This document shows positions 1 to 7,972 of a stretch of DNA of 64,000 nt, piece after piece. The notes under the pieces were generated by a model. It did not search any database. It was not told the DNA's origin and saw only the letters and a program-made list of their open reading frames with translations. Position 1 is the first letter of the stretch; each line of letters starts with the position of its first letter. The DNA is taken from the NCBI GenBank assembly GCA_964511535.1, contig CAZEFW010000011.1:28947-92946 (forward strand), given 5' to 3'. Source of the stretch: CAZCFB01 sp964511535 (GTDB lineage Bacteria > Myxococcota_A > Polyangia > GCA-2747355 > CAZCFB01). Made by a program: the position numbers and the translations under genes.

Positions 1-57
1 ATCATCGTGCCCGCCGCGGAAGCCGACGATTCCGCCCCCTCCTCCGAAGATCAATAA
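1..57 (+). CDS. possible 3' end of an upstream gene (truncated by window start)
   Basis: Frame 1 is open from the first base and ends at TAA (55-57), giving an acidic, Ser/Ala/Pro-rich tail that ends in SSEDQ. The composition fits the C-terminal tail of a high-GC gene, but eighteen codons cannot show function. Bases 58-139 then hold no recognisable gene and lead into the ribosome binding site of the next gene. Confidence 0.3.
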   Translation: MIVPAAEADDSAPSSEDQ

Positions 58-139
58 CGATCTCGCCCTCCCCTGGGACCAAGACGCGGTGCCCTGGGCA
101 CTAATAGCCCATGAACTACAGCCATATCAGGAGCGATAG

Positions 140-1891
140 ATGAAGCGTCACCTCACCCTGGCCACCCTGGCCACCCTGGCGATTCTTCTCGTGGCGGGCT
201 GCACCCGGCGAAACCCGGCCGGCGCCCAGGACCTGGGCCCAGGCGGGGATCAGGGCAAGAAGGACGGCTACACCACCTGGGACCTCTACGTCGATCCCGA
301 CGGAGTCCCACCCACCCCGGACTCTGGCCAGCGGGATATCCCGCCGCTTCCGGACAAGGGCCCGGGCCCGGAAGGCGGCCCGGTGTGGGACCTGCCGCCG
401 CCGCTCGTGGATCTACCGCCCCTGCCCGACCTGCCCCCCCTTCCGGATATTGCGCCAGCGCAGGATCAGTTCGTCCCGCCTCAGGACCAGGGCCCCGTGG
501 CGGACCAGCAGGTGCCGGTGGACCTGCCCTTCCAGCCCGACGTCAACCCCTGGAAGTGCGCCACGGCCAAGGACTGCGACGACAGCTTGCCCTGCACCGC
601 TGATGTATGCACCCTCCAGAAGATTTGCACCAACACTCTCACTGGCGGCTGCCTGATCAACGGCAACTGCGTGGCCGACGGCTCCTCCGATCCGGCGGAT
701 CCGTGCACCCTGTGCGTGGCGGCCAAGCCAGCCAGCAAGGCCACCTTCGTCAGCGGCCAGGTGTGCACGCCCTCGTCCGGGACGCCCTCCATCTGCGCGG
801 CGGGCAAGTGCCGCGCCCTGAAGGGCGACACCATCAACGCGGGCTCCAACTACCTGCTCACCTCCCTGGCCAGCGTTGCCTGGGTGCCCGCGGCCAAGAA
901 GTTCTGGGCCGCGGGGGCCACCAACGACGGCACCGGCGGCTCGGGTGCCCTCAAGGGGGTGCTGCTGGACGTGGAGTCCGCCCTGACCAAGTCACCCAAG
1001 CTCACCATCACGAACCACCGGCTTCACGCGGTGCACACCAACCTCGCCGTGGGCGACAGCGGCGAACACTGGATGCACAACGGGAGCGCCTGGATCGTGG
1101 CCAAGCCGCTCAATAGCGCCATCGGCAAGGCCCCGCGCCTGGGCGTCTGGGGTGGGGAGCTGTCCGGCGGCAAGTGGCTCTACCTGCTCACAGGCGAGAA
1201 GACGGGCAACACCGAGGCCATCGCCTCGTGTGAGGTGGGCGCCGCATCCCTCAAGTGCATCAACCACACCGGCATCCCTGCGGGCCAGCTCATCGCCAGC
1301 GTCTCCGGCGTGCAGGGCAGCGGCACAGTGGGGCCGTTCTGGGCCTCCCCGGAGGGGAACAACGCGCCAGAGGATATCCACTACAGCAGCGGCAAGACCT
1401 CGGCCTGGAGCACCAGCTCGCCCCACGGCTGCAAGGACGGCGGCAACGGCGGCAACACGGCGTGCTCCAAGACCAGCAACCACGTCCTCAACATGCACGC
1501 CATGGGCCCGAGCAATGTCTGGGTTGTGGGCTCCTACGGCCTGATCCTGCGCTACGACGGCAAAAAATGGAGCCGCATCACCAACGCGTGGCAGAACCAG
1601 AGCAGCTACAACATCCGCGCGGTCTACGGCTCCGACGCCGAGGGGCTGGTCACCATGGCCGCCACCCGCACTTCGGGCTCCATCGGGCGGCTGGTGCTCC
1701 TGTTCAACTACAACACCAAGATCGACAAGTGGATGCCCGCCCTCACCCTGAGCGTGGCTCCGTCCAGCGCCCCGGACCGCATCGACGGCATCACCGGCGA
1801 TGACTACAACGAGGTCTGGATGGTGGGCACGCGGCGCACCGGCTTCGGCGCCACGCAAAAGGAGCTGGGCTGGGTCTACCGGCTGAAGTAG
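140..1891 (+). CDS. Cys-rich lipoprotein with Pro/Asp-rich stalk and propeller-like C-terminus
   Basis: A 583-residue predicted outer-surface lipoprotein. The first 21 residues form a type II signal peptide with lipobox LVAGC (lipidated Cys21). Residues about 45-135 are a Pro/Asp-rich low-complexity stalk (repeated PDLPPLPD-type units). Residues about 138-225 hold a cysteine cluster with the DCDDSLPCTADVC pattern seen in many Myxococcota surface lipoproteins. The remainder has short W/G-rich segments such as NVWVVGSYGLILRYDGKKW, typical of a beta-propeller blade. The start is supported by AGGAG at 129-133, six bases before ATG. No enzyme motif is visible. A role in surface adhesion or sensing is only a guess. 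Confidence 0.85.
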   Translation: MKRHLTLATLATLAILLVAGCTRRNPAGAQDLGPGGDQGKKDGYTTWDLYVDPDGVPPTPDSGQRDIPPLPDKGPGPEGGPVWDLPPPLVDLPPLPDLPPLPDIAPAQDQFVPPQDQGPVADQQVPVDLPFQPDVNPWKCATAKDCDDSLPCTADVCTLQKICTNTLTGGCLINGNCVADGSSDPADPCTLCVAAKPASKATFVSGQVCTPSSGTPSICAAGKCRALKGDTINAGSNYLLTSLASVAWVPAAKKFWAAGATNDGTGGSGALKGVLLDVESALTKSPKLTITNHRLHAVHTNLAVGDSGEHWMHNGSAWIVAKPLNSAIGKAPRLGVWGGELSGGKWLYLLTGEKTGNTEAIASCEVGAASLKCINHTGIPAGQLIASVSGVQGSGTVGPFWASPEGNNAPEDIHYSSGKTSAWSTSSPHGCKDGGNGGNTACSKTSNHVLNMHAMGPSNVWVVGSYGLILRYDGKKWSRITNAWQNQSSYNIRAVYGSDAEGLVTMAATRTSGSIGRLVLLFNYNTKIDKWMPALTLSVAPSSAPDRIDGITGDDYNEVWMVGTRRTGFGATQKELGWVYRLK

Positions 1892-1935
1892 AGGTCCTGC
1901 CCCCGGGCCCCTCCCGTTGGGTTAGTATTACCCGG

Positions 1936-3714
1936 ATGATCGAGGCCCCCTCTGACCACTCCCTGTGCCGCAAGCTCGCGGCGATTCTCGCCCTGGCGTC
2001 CCTGCTCGGGCTGTCGGCGTGCAAGGACCGCCAGCCCGCTGGCAAGGCCGCCGCGCCCCCTTCCGGGACCGCGAGCAAGCCGGCGCAAGCCACCGGGAAG
2101 CCCGCCGGCAAGGCCAACAAGAAGCCGCGCCCCTGCCAGCCAAAGGGCCCGGTGGGCGGCAAGCTCACCAAAGACACCACCTGGTGCGGCATGGTCAAGG
2201 TCGACCGCAACATCCTGGTGCCGAAGGGCGTGACCCTCACCCTGGAGCCGGGCACCAAGCTGCACTTCAAGGCGTACCGCGGCTACAAGGAGCCCCAGCG
2301 CAGGCTGCGCATGCGCGTGGACGGCAAGCTGCACGCGGTGGGGCGCCCCGGCGCCATGATCTTCTTCACCACCGACGCCAAGGACGCGCGCAACGGCGAC
2401 TGGTCCATGATCAAGCTGGTGAGCGCGGCCGGCTCCCGCATCGCCTACTGCGTGTTCGAGTTCGCCCAGCACGGGCTGAACATCTGGAACACCGACATCG
2501 ACCTCGAGGGGCTGGTGGTGCGGTTCAACAACTGGGAGGGGCTGTACGCCGAGAACAACTGCACCGTGAAGCTGAGCAAGAGCCGCATCTACAGCAACGG
2601 CTACAACTGCATCGCGGTGGAGCAGTACGTGAAGCTGGAGGTGCGCAGCAGCTACATCGCCAACTGCGGCACCCTCGGCCTTCACCTGGACGCCAGCGAG
2701 GCGCTGGTGCAGGGCAACCTGTTCGAGGGCTCGCAGGAGGCGGTCTCCCTGGACAACGACGCGAAGGTCAAGGTGCTGACCAACCGCTTCACCGGGCAGA
2801 AGAACGCGGCCATCACCTGCGGGGGCGGCAAGAACAAGGTGATCCTGGGCCCCAACGAGTACGAGGGCTACCCCATGGACCTGGCGGTGGACTGCTCCGA
2901 CGACGACATCACCGAGGTCAAGGCCGAGGGCACGCCCCCGGCCACGCTGAGCACCGGGGCGCGGGAGGGGCTCGGGCCGTACCTGGACTACATCCCCGGG
3001 GAGCGGCCCCACGACAACTACCCGTACGTGTTCAGCGAGAAGGACGAGACGCGCGAGGTGGTGCGCAAGGTGGGCGGCCACATCGGGCTGACCTGGAGCC
3101 TGGCCTGGGACGGCAAGCACCTGTGGACCGCCAACCTGGACGGGCTGATCTTGCGCCTCGATCCGGTCAAGGGCCAGGTGCTGCAGAAGTTCCGGGGGCC
3201 CGGGCCCCAGCCGTGGGGCATGGCCCACGACGGCAAGCACCTGTGGGTCGTGGACTTCGCCCGGCGTCAGATCCACGCGCTCAACCCGAAGACCGGCAAG
3301 GTCCGGCGAAAGTTCGCCTCCCCGGACCCCAAGGGCGGCTGCAAGGGGCTGGCCCACGACGGCGAGCACCTCTACGCCCTCGGCTGGGCCACACACGCGC
3401 TGTACCGCCTGTCCCCCACCGGGGAGGTGCTGGCCAGCGTACCGGCCCCTTACCGGGAGCTGGGAGGCGGCGTGAAGCTGTACGCGGCTGGGGGCCTGAC
3501 CTGGGACGGCGAGGCGTTCTGGGCGCCGGCGGACCGGCTGATGAAGTTCGACCGGAAGGGCAAGCTGCTGGGGTGGATCCACAGCACCTCGGAGCGGGTT
3601 TGGGACATGACCTGGGACGGCGAGGCCCTGTGGACCACCCTGCGGGCCAACGAGAACTGGAGCGACTACCCGCGGCTGTTCAGGATCAAGGTGCTGAAGC
3701 TGCGCACCGACTGA
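1936..3714 (+). CDS. lipoprotein with right-handed beta-helix and beta-propeller
   Basis: A 592-residue predicted lipoprotein; the signal peptide ends in GLSAC (Cys29). Residues about 65-300 look like a parallel beta-helix: regularly spaced Asn/Gly turns with segments on N-rich rungs (ENNCTVKLSKSRIYSNGYN), as in NosD or pectate-lyase-like folds. Residues about 370-590 carry at least five propeller blades with a repeated WDGKHLW / HDGKHLWVVD / WDGEALW signature, resembling glutamine-cyclotransferase or NHL-type propellers. It lies 44 bp after the previous lipoprotein on the same strand, so the pair may be co-transcribed. No catalytic residues were identified. A carbohydrate-binding or structural surface role is inference. 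Confidence 0.85.
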   Translation: MIEAPSDHSLCRKLAAILALASLLGLSACKDRQPAGKAAAPPSGTASKPAQATGKPAGKANKKPRPCQPKGPVGGKLTKDTTWCGMVKVDRNILVPKGVTLTLEPGTKLHFKAYRGYKEPQRRLRMRVDGKLHAVGRPGAMIFFTTDAKDARNGDWSMIKLVSAAGSRIAYCVFEFAQHGLNIWNTDIDLEGLVVRFNNWEGLYAENNCTVKLSKSRIYSNGYNCIAVEQYVKLEVRSSYIANCGTLGLHLDASEALVQGNLFEGSQEAVSLDNDAKVKVLTNRFTGQKNAAITCGGGKNKVILGPNEYEGYPMDLAVDCSDDDITEVKAEGTPPATLSTGAREGLGPYLDYIPGERPHDNYPYVFSEKDETREVVRKVGGHIGLTWSLAWDGKHLWTANLDGLILRLDPVKGQVLQKFRGPGPQPWGMAHDGKHLWVVDFARRQIHALNPKTGKVRRKFASPDPKGGCKGLAHDGEHLYALGWATHALYRLSPTGEVLASVPAPYRELGGGVKLYAAGGLTWDGEAFWAPADRLMKFDRKGKLLGWIHSTSERVWDMTWDGEALWTTLRANENWSDYPRLFRIKVLKLRTD

Positions 3715-3759
3715 GGGGCGGGGTGCCCGCCTTGCCGGGTGCGCTACAATGGAGATGCG

Positions 3760-4743
3760 ATGCGCATATTAGTCACCGGTGGGGCGGGATACATCGGCAG
3801 CCATGTCACCTGGTACCTGCGCCAGCGCGGCCACGAGACCGTGGTCTTCGACGACCTCAGCCGGGGGCACGCGGACGCGGTGCGGGGGCCGCTGGTGCAG
3901 GGTGACCTTTGCCAGCGGGACGAGGTCATGGCCGCGCTGGAGGCGCATCGACCCGACGCGGTGATGCACTTCGCCGCCCACAGCCAGGTGGCCGAGTCGG
4001 TGGCCGACCCGCGGCTCTACTGGCACGACAACCTGGTGGGGGCGCTCAACCTGCTCGACGCCATGGCGGCGTGCAGCTGCGAGCTGCTGGTCTTCTCCTC
4101 GACGGCGGCCACCTACGGCGAGCCGCGGGAGGTGCCGATCCCGGAGGACCACCCGCAGCTGCCGGTCAACCCCTACGGCGACACCAAGCTGGCCATCGAG
4201 CGGCTGCTGGCGGCGTACCACGAGGCCCACGGCCTGCGCTCGGCATCGCTGCGTTACTTCAACGCGGCGGGGGCGCTGCCGGAGCAGGGGCTGGGCGAGC
4301 GGCACACGGTGGAGACCCACCTGATCCCGCTCATCCTGCAGGTGCCCGCCGGGCGCCGGCCGGCCATCAAGGTGTTCGGCCGCGACTACGACACGCCCGA
4401 CGGCAGCTGCGTGCGGGACTACATCCATGTGATGGATCTGGCCGAGGCACACCTGCTGGCCCTGGAGCACATCGCCGGCGCGCAGGAGCGCATCGCGCTG
4501 AACCTCGGCACCGGCACGGGCTACTCGGTGCTCGAGGTGATCGACGCGGCCCGCCAGGTCACCGGCGCGGAGATCCCGGCCGAGGACGCGCCCCGGCGCC
4601 CCGGCGACCCGCCGGCCCTGGTGGCCGGGGTGGAGCGGGCGGCGGAGGTGCTGGGCTGGCGCGCCAGCCGGTCCGGCATCGAGGAGATCATCGCCTCGGC
4701 CTGGGCGTTCCACCGGAGCCGATGGCAAGGAGAGGTCGCATGA
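3760..4743 (+). CDS. galE: UDP-glucose 4-epimerase
   Basis: Extended short-chain dehydrogenase that interconverts UDP-glucose and UDP-galactose using bound NAD; cytoplasmic. The N-terminus has the Rossmann motif TGGAGYIGS, followed by the catalytic Ser region (FSSTAATYG) and the Y-x3-K pair in NPYGDTK (Tyr139, Lys143). The C-terminal half contains RYFNAAGA and a GSCVRDYIHVMDLA segment typical of GalE. At 327 residues it matches the family length. The ATG at 3760 is preferred because GGAG lies five bases upstream; an in-frame GTG at 3739 would add seven residues. Its stop overlaps the next start (ATGA), so translation is coupled to the DUF362 gene. It probably supplies sugar nucleotides for envelope polysaccharide. 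Confidence 0.95.
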   Translation: MRILVTGGAGYIGSHVTWYLRQRGHETVVFDDLSRGHADAVRGPLVQGDLCQRDEVMAALEAHRPDAVMHFAAHSQVAESVADPRLYWHDNLVGALNLLDAMAACSCELLVFSSTAATYGEPREVPIPEDHPQLPVNPYGDTKLAIERLLAAYHEAHGLRSASLRYFNAAGALPEQGLGERHTVETHLIPLILQVPAGRRPAIKVFGRDYDTPDGSCVRDYIHVMDLAEAHLLALEHIAGAQERIALNLGTGTGYSVLEVIDAARQVTGAEIPAEDAPRRPGDPPALVAGVERAAEVLGWRASRSGIEEIIASAWAFHRSRWQGEVA

Positions 4744-5774
4744 GCCGTTCGCGGCGCGAGTTCCTCGGCACCGCAGCTGCGGCCGCCGCCGTGGGCGGCG
4801 CGGGCCTGGCTGGCCTGGCCGCCACCTGCCCCCGCGCCCTGGCGCAGCGCCCCCTGACCGGGGCCCTGGCCAAGGCTCTGCGGCGAGAGGCGCAGCCCCT
4901 GCCAGCGCACATCCCGCTCAGGGACAGCCTCACCGGCATCCGCCAGATCAAGGGCCCCGAGGCCGAGATGGTGGTGGTGGCGGGCAAGAGCGCCGAGCAC
5001 ATGGGCGAGCTCGGCCTGCGCGCCATCGGCGGGATGTCCCACTTCGTCAAGCGGGGCGACCGGGTGGTGATCACCCCCAACTTCGCCTGGGCCACGCCGC
5101 CAGAGCAGGGCGCCACCACCAGCCCGGAGCTGGTGCGGCGGGTCATCGACCTGTGCAAGGAGGCCGGGGCGCGCACCATCACCTGCCTCGACTTCGCCAC
5201 CGACCGCACCCCGCGCGGCTTCCGCATCAACGGCGCCTACGACGCGGTCAAGGGCACCGGCGCCACCCTGCTGTCCCCAATGAGCCCGGAGCAGTTCGTG
5301 CGGGTGGACGACTTCCTGAAGTACCCGCTGCACAAGGACAAGGTGGGCTGGCAGGGCGTGCCCTCGCCGCTGCTGCGCTGCGACGTGCTGATCAACATGC
5401 CGGTGTTCAAGCACCACCGCGAGGTGCAGATCACAGGCGCGCTGAAGAAGTTCATGGGCTGCGTGTGGCGTAGAGCGACCTACCACTCCATCGACCTCGA
5501 GGGGTGCATCGCCGAGATCTCGGCGGTGATGCGCCCCACCCTGACCATCGTGGACGGCTCGCGCATCCTGGCCAGCAACGGGCCCAACGGCCCCGGCCGC
5601 GTGGACCGCATCGAGCGCGTGCTGGTGAGCACCGACCCGGTGCTGGCGGACGCCTACGCCTGCCGCTGGCTCAACGTGGAGGAGCGCAGCGTCAAGCACC
5701 TCGTCGAGGCGGACAAGCTGGGCGTGGGCAACATCGACGTGGACTCGGCCAAGATCGAGAACGTCAGGACGTGA
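4740..5774 (+). CDS. DUF362 domain protein with Tat signal
   Basis: 344 residues with a twin-arginine leader (SRREFLG, then an Ala-rich hydrophobic stretch ending near ALAQR), so it is probably exported folded. The rest matches the layout of DUF362 proteins: a V(V)ITPNFAWATPPEQGATTSPE segment near residues 100-120, LINMPVFKHH near 220 (a conserved feature), and GALKKFMGC shortly after. DUF362 proteins are often found with Fe-S domains; no CxxCxxC cluster is present here. The biochemical role is unknown. An AAGGAG site precedes the ATG, which overlaps the galE stop codon. The 3' end overlaps the convergent pgeF gene by 11 bp. Confidence 0.85.
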   Translation: MSRSRREFLGTAAAAAAVGGAGLAGLAATCPRALAQRPLTGALAKALRREAQPLPAHIPLRDSLTGIRQIKGPEAEMVVVAGKSAEHMGELGLRAIGGMSHFVKRGDRVVITPNFAWATPPEQGATTSPELVRRVIDLCKEAGARTITCLDFATDRTPRGFRINGAYDAVKGTGATLLSPMSPEQFVRVDDFLKYPLHKDKVGWQGVPSPLLRCDVLINMPVFKHHREVQITGALKKFMGCVWRRATYHSIDLEGCIAEISAVMRPTLTIVDGSRILASNGPNGPGRVDRIERVLVSTDPVLADAYACRWLNVEERSVKHLVEADKLGVGNIDVDSAKIENVRT

Positions 5775-6570
5775 GCCCCACCACGCTCATCTGCAGCCCG
5801 GTCCCGGCGGCGTCCCTGCGGTACGAATAGAACCGCGCCTCCGCGTCGCAGCGGGTGCAGGCGCCCGCGTGGGCGGCGGCGATGCCGAGGCCGCCGAGCA
5901 CCAGGTCGGCCGCGGCGGGCAGGTCCAGGTGGGGGCGCCGGTCAGCCCCCATGTCCACCACCGCCCCGGGCAGGGCGGCGAACTGCTCGGCCACCTCGTG
6001 GCCCACCTCGTAGCAGCACGGGCCGATGCACGGCCCGGTGGCGGCCAGCAGGCTGCTCGCCTCGCAGCCGAACTCGCGCTGCATCGCCGCTGCCGCCGCC
6101 TGGATCACGCCCCCCACCATGCCGCGCCAGCCGGCGTGCACCGCGGCCACGGCCCTGCCCTGCGGGTCGGCCAGCAGCACCGGCACGCAGTCGGCGGTGA
6201 CCGCGCCCAGGGCGATGCCGCGGTCGCCGGTGACCAGGGCGTCGGACTCGCCGTCCCAGGTGGCCTGGAAGTCGTCGCCGTCCCGCACCACCTGCACCGC
6301 GCGCCCGTGCACCTGGGTCTGACGATAGAGCCTGCCTGGCGACACGCCGAGCGCCTGCTCCAGGCGGCGCAGGTTCTCCGCCACGTTGGCCGGCGGGTCG
6401 CCGCCCTTGACGCCGAAGTTGAGCCCGGCGCGGGTGCCGGCGCTCACGCCGCCCGCGCGGGTGGCGAACCCGTGGACCACGCCCGGGATGCGCAGCGCCG
6501 GCGCCTGCAGCAGGGTGACCCCGTGGGGTTCGGTGCGGACCGTCTCGTGGCCGCTGCCGCCGTCGCTCAT
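5764..6570 (-). CDS. pgeF: YfiH/PgeF family purine nucleoside phosphorylase (laccase-domain, peptidoglycan editing factor)
   Basis: 268-residue Cu-oxidase_4 (DUF152) protein. The zinc-site residues are all present: His88 (QVHG), Cys128 (TADCVP) and His145 (HAGWRG). The family motifs TGPCIGPCCYEVG and RFYSYRRD near the C-terminus are also intact. Family members cleave purine nucleosides by phosphorolysis, and E. coli YfiH is linked to peptidoglycan precursor fidelity. The gene starts 4 bp after the rluD stop with GGAG nine bases upstream, so it is the last gene of a DUF507-rluD-pgeF operon. The rluD-yfiH order is a common bacterial arrangement. Confidence 0.93.
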   Translation of the reverse strand: MSDGGSGHETVRTEPHGVTLLQAPALRIPGVVHGFATRAGGVSAGTRAGLNFGVKGGDPPANVAENLRRLEQALGVSPGRLYRQTQVHGRAVQVVRDGDDFQATWDGESDALVTGDRGIALGAVTADCVPVLLADPQGRAVAAVHAGWRGMVGGVIQAAAAAMQREFGCEASSLLAATGPCIGPCCYEVGHEVAEQFAALPGAVVDMGADRRPHLDLPAAADLVLGGLGIAAAHAGACTRCDAEARFYSYRRDAAGTGLQMSVVGLTS

Positions 6571-6574
6571 CAGC

Positions 6575-7495
6575 TCAGCTCTCCTCGCGCAGGCGCTGAA
6601 GGGCCCGCGCCATGTCCTGCGGCGGCGGCGCCTCGAAGCGCATCCGCTCGCCGGTGTGAGGGTGGTCGAACGCCAGCAGCCGCGCGTGCAGCGCCTGGCG
6701 CCCCAGGTCCCGGGCCACCTCCCGCACCAGCGGGTCGCGCGGGGACCGGGCGTAGACAGGATCGCCCAGCACAGGGTGGCCGTGGTCGGCGAAGTGCACC
6801 CGCACCTGGTGGGTGCGCCCGGTCTCCAGGCGCGCCTCCACCAGGCTGGCCCCGGCCAGGTGCTCCACCAGTGCGTAGTGGGTCACCGCCCTGCGGCCCC
6901 GGGTCACCTTGCTTGAGAACTTCTTGCGGTGATGTGGGTGGCGGCCGTGCAGCGTGTCGAAGGTGCCCCGGCGCAGCGCGCGGCCCAGCACCAGCACGTC
7001 GTAGCGTCGGTCCACCGAGTGGACGGAGAACTGCGCCGCCAGCGCGGCGTGAGCCAGGTCTGTGCGCGCGGCCACCATCACGCCGCTGGTGTCCTTGTCC
7101 AGGCGGTGCACGATGCCCGCCCGGCCCGGGGCCCCGGCGCTGGCGATGTCGGCGTAGCGACCGAGCAGGGCGTTGACCAGGGTGCCGCCCGGGTGCCCGG
7201 CTGCCGGGTGCACCACCATGCCCGGCGCCTTGTCCAGCACCACCACATGCTCGTCCTCGTGCAGCACCTGCAGCGGGATGTCCTCCGGCTGCACGTCCAC
7301 GGGCGCGGGGGCAGGGGCGAGGTAGCTCACCTCGTCGCCGGCGTGCAGCTTGCACGCTGGCCGCTGCACCACCTCGCCGTTGACCTGGCACACGCCAGCC
7401 TCGATGTGCCGCTTGAGCATGCTGCGGCTCGCGGGCAGGCCCTGGCCGTTGAGGAACTGATCCAGGCGCAGCCCGGCGTCGTCCCAGGTCACCAC
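6575..7495 (-). CDS. rluD: RluD-type 23S rRNA pseudouridine synthase
   Basis: An N-terminal S4 RNA-binding domain (residues about 7-55) is followed by a pseudouridine synthase domain with the catalytic motif HRLDKDTSG (Asp133), plus GRTHQVRVH and GHPVLGDPVY downstream, characteristic of the RluA/C/D group. It converts uridines of 23S rRNA helix 69 to pseudouridine if it is a true RluD. The listed start is a GTG. The frame stays open upstream and encodes NEQPLRFV just before it, which looks like a genuine RluD-type N-terminus, so translation may begin up to about 20 codons earlier at a non-ATG codon. It lies 56 bp after the DUF507 gene and 4 bp before pgeF. Confidence 0.93.
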   Translation of the reverse strand: MVTWDDAGLRLDQFLNGQGLPASRSMLKRHIEAGVCQVNGEVVQRPACKLHAGDEVSYLAPAPAPVDVQPEDIPLQVLHEDEHVVVLDKAPGMVVHPAAGHPGGTLVNALLGRYADIASAGAPGRAGIVHRLDKDTSGVMVAARTDLAHAALAAQFSVHSVDRRYDVLVLGRALRRGTFDTLHGRHPHHRKKFSSKVTRGRRAVTHYALVEHLAGASLVEARLETGRTHQVRVHFADHGHPVLGDPVYARSPRDPLVREVARDLGRQALHARLLAFDHPHTGERMRFEAPPPQDMARALQRLREES

Positions 7496-7551
7496 GAACC
7501 GGAGCGGCTGCTCATTTTGCCTGTCCTCGGAGTTACCCAGGTTTTCCTGGC

Positions 7552-7827
7552 CTACCAGATGGACGACTTGACATGCCCCTTGGACTTGATCAGCACATCC
7601 ACGATGGCCCGGTCGTAGATGTTCATGGCGTAGATGTCGTCGGTGACCCGGCTGCGAAACAGGTCGCGGCCCTCCTGGATCTCCTCATCCATCACCTCGA
7701 AGAGGGTGTCGTTCTGGATCCCCTCGACGATCTTCTCCTCGTTGTACAGGCTCAGGTCAGAGGAGATGGCGCGAGCCAGCTGGCGTGCCCTCTCGGGCTT
7801 GTCGATTGGCTTTCGAACGGGCGGCAT
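7552..7827 (-). CDS. DUF507 family protein
   Basis: A 91-residue charged helical protein with the DUF507 core (NEEKIVEGIQNDTLFEVMD and a C-terminal AIVDVLIKSKGHVKS). Family members are often about 90 or 180 residues and are typical of Deltaproteobacteria-like lineages and Aquificae. Their role is unknown. The ATG at 7827 is chosen because GGAGGG (7832-7837 on the opposite strand) sits four bases upstream. The longer upstream frame is a shadow of the divergent ATPase gene. It is first in the DUF507-rluD-pgeF operon, which may tie it to ribosome or RNA processes. Confidence 0.88.
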   Translation of the reverse strand: MPPVRKPIDKPERARQLARAISSDLSLYNEEKIVEGIQNDTLFEVMDEEIQEGRDLFRSRVTDDIYAMNIYDRAIVDVLIKSKGHVKSSIW

Positions 7828-7831
7828 GTAA

Positions 7832-7837
7832 CCCTCC
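7832..7837 (-). promoter_or_regulatory. strong ribosome binding site of the DUF507 gene
   Basis: GGAGGG on the minus strand, four bases before the ATG at 7827. It decides the start of the 91-residue DUF507 protein against a much longer open frame. Confidence 0.75.
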
Positions 7838-7882
7838 GCGTCTACTGGAAAATAATGCGTTTTTTCGTCCCCTGTATCTCTA

Positions 7883-7905
7883 ACAGGAATGGGGGGGGCT
7901 GTCAA
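7883..7905 (-). promoter_or_regulatory. candidate sigma-70 promoter for DUF507-rluD-pgeF
   Basis: Minus-strand TTGACA (7905 to 7900) matches the -35 consensus exactly. A weak -10 (TAGAGA) lies 17 bases downstream, separated by a run of eight C. It is in the divergent region about 60 bp before the DUF507 start. Confidence 0.35.
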
Positions 7906-7916
7906 AACAGGAAAGA

Positions 7917-7945
7917 CGACTGTCCCAGTCCACGGTCGACAGTCG
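7917..7945. promoter_or_regulatory. inverted repeat in the leader of the ATPase gene
   Basis: Perfect 8-bp arms CGACTGTC and GACAGTCG flank a 13-base spacer, 28 bp before the ATG at 7973. It could be an operator or a leader hairpin. It also argues that coding starts at 7973 and not at the in-frame ATG at 7889. Confidence 0.4.
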
Positions 7946-7972
7946 GCCGGAGATGCTGCTATCAAAGAACCC

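Noticed and set aside
1876..3582. 568-codon open frame antisense to the second lipoprotein
   Set aside because: Low-complexity shadow composition; the plus strand has a signal peptide, lipobox and repeat domains.
5869..7176. 435-codon plus-strand frame across pgeF and rluD
   Set aside because: Antisense shadow; both minus-strand genes have intact catalytic motifs.
7889..7972. Start of the ATPase gene at the ATG at 7889
   Set aside because: It overlaps a candidate minus-strand promoter and a perfect inverted repeat. The ATG at 7973 is preferred, but it also lacks a clear ribosome binding site, so this is not certain.
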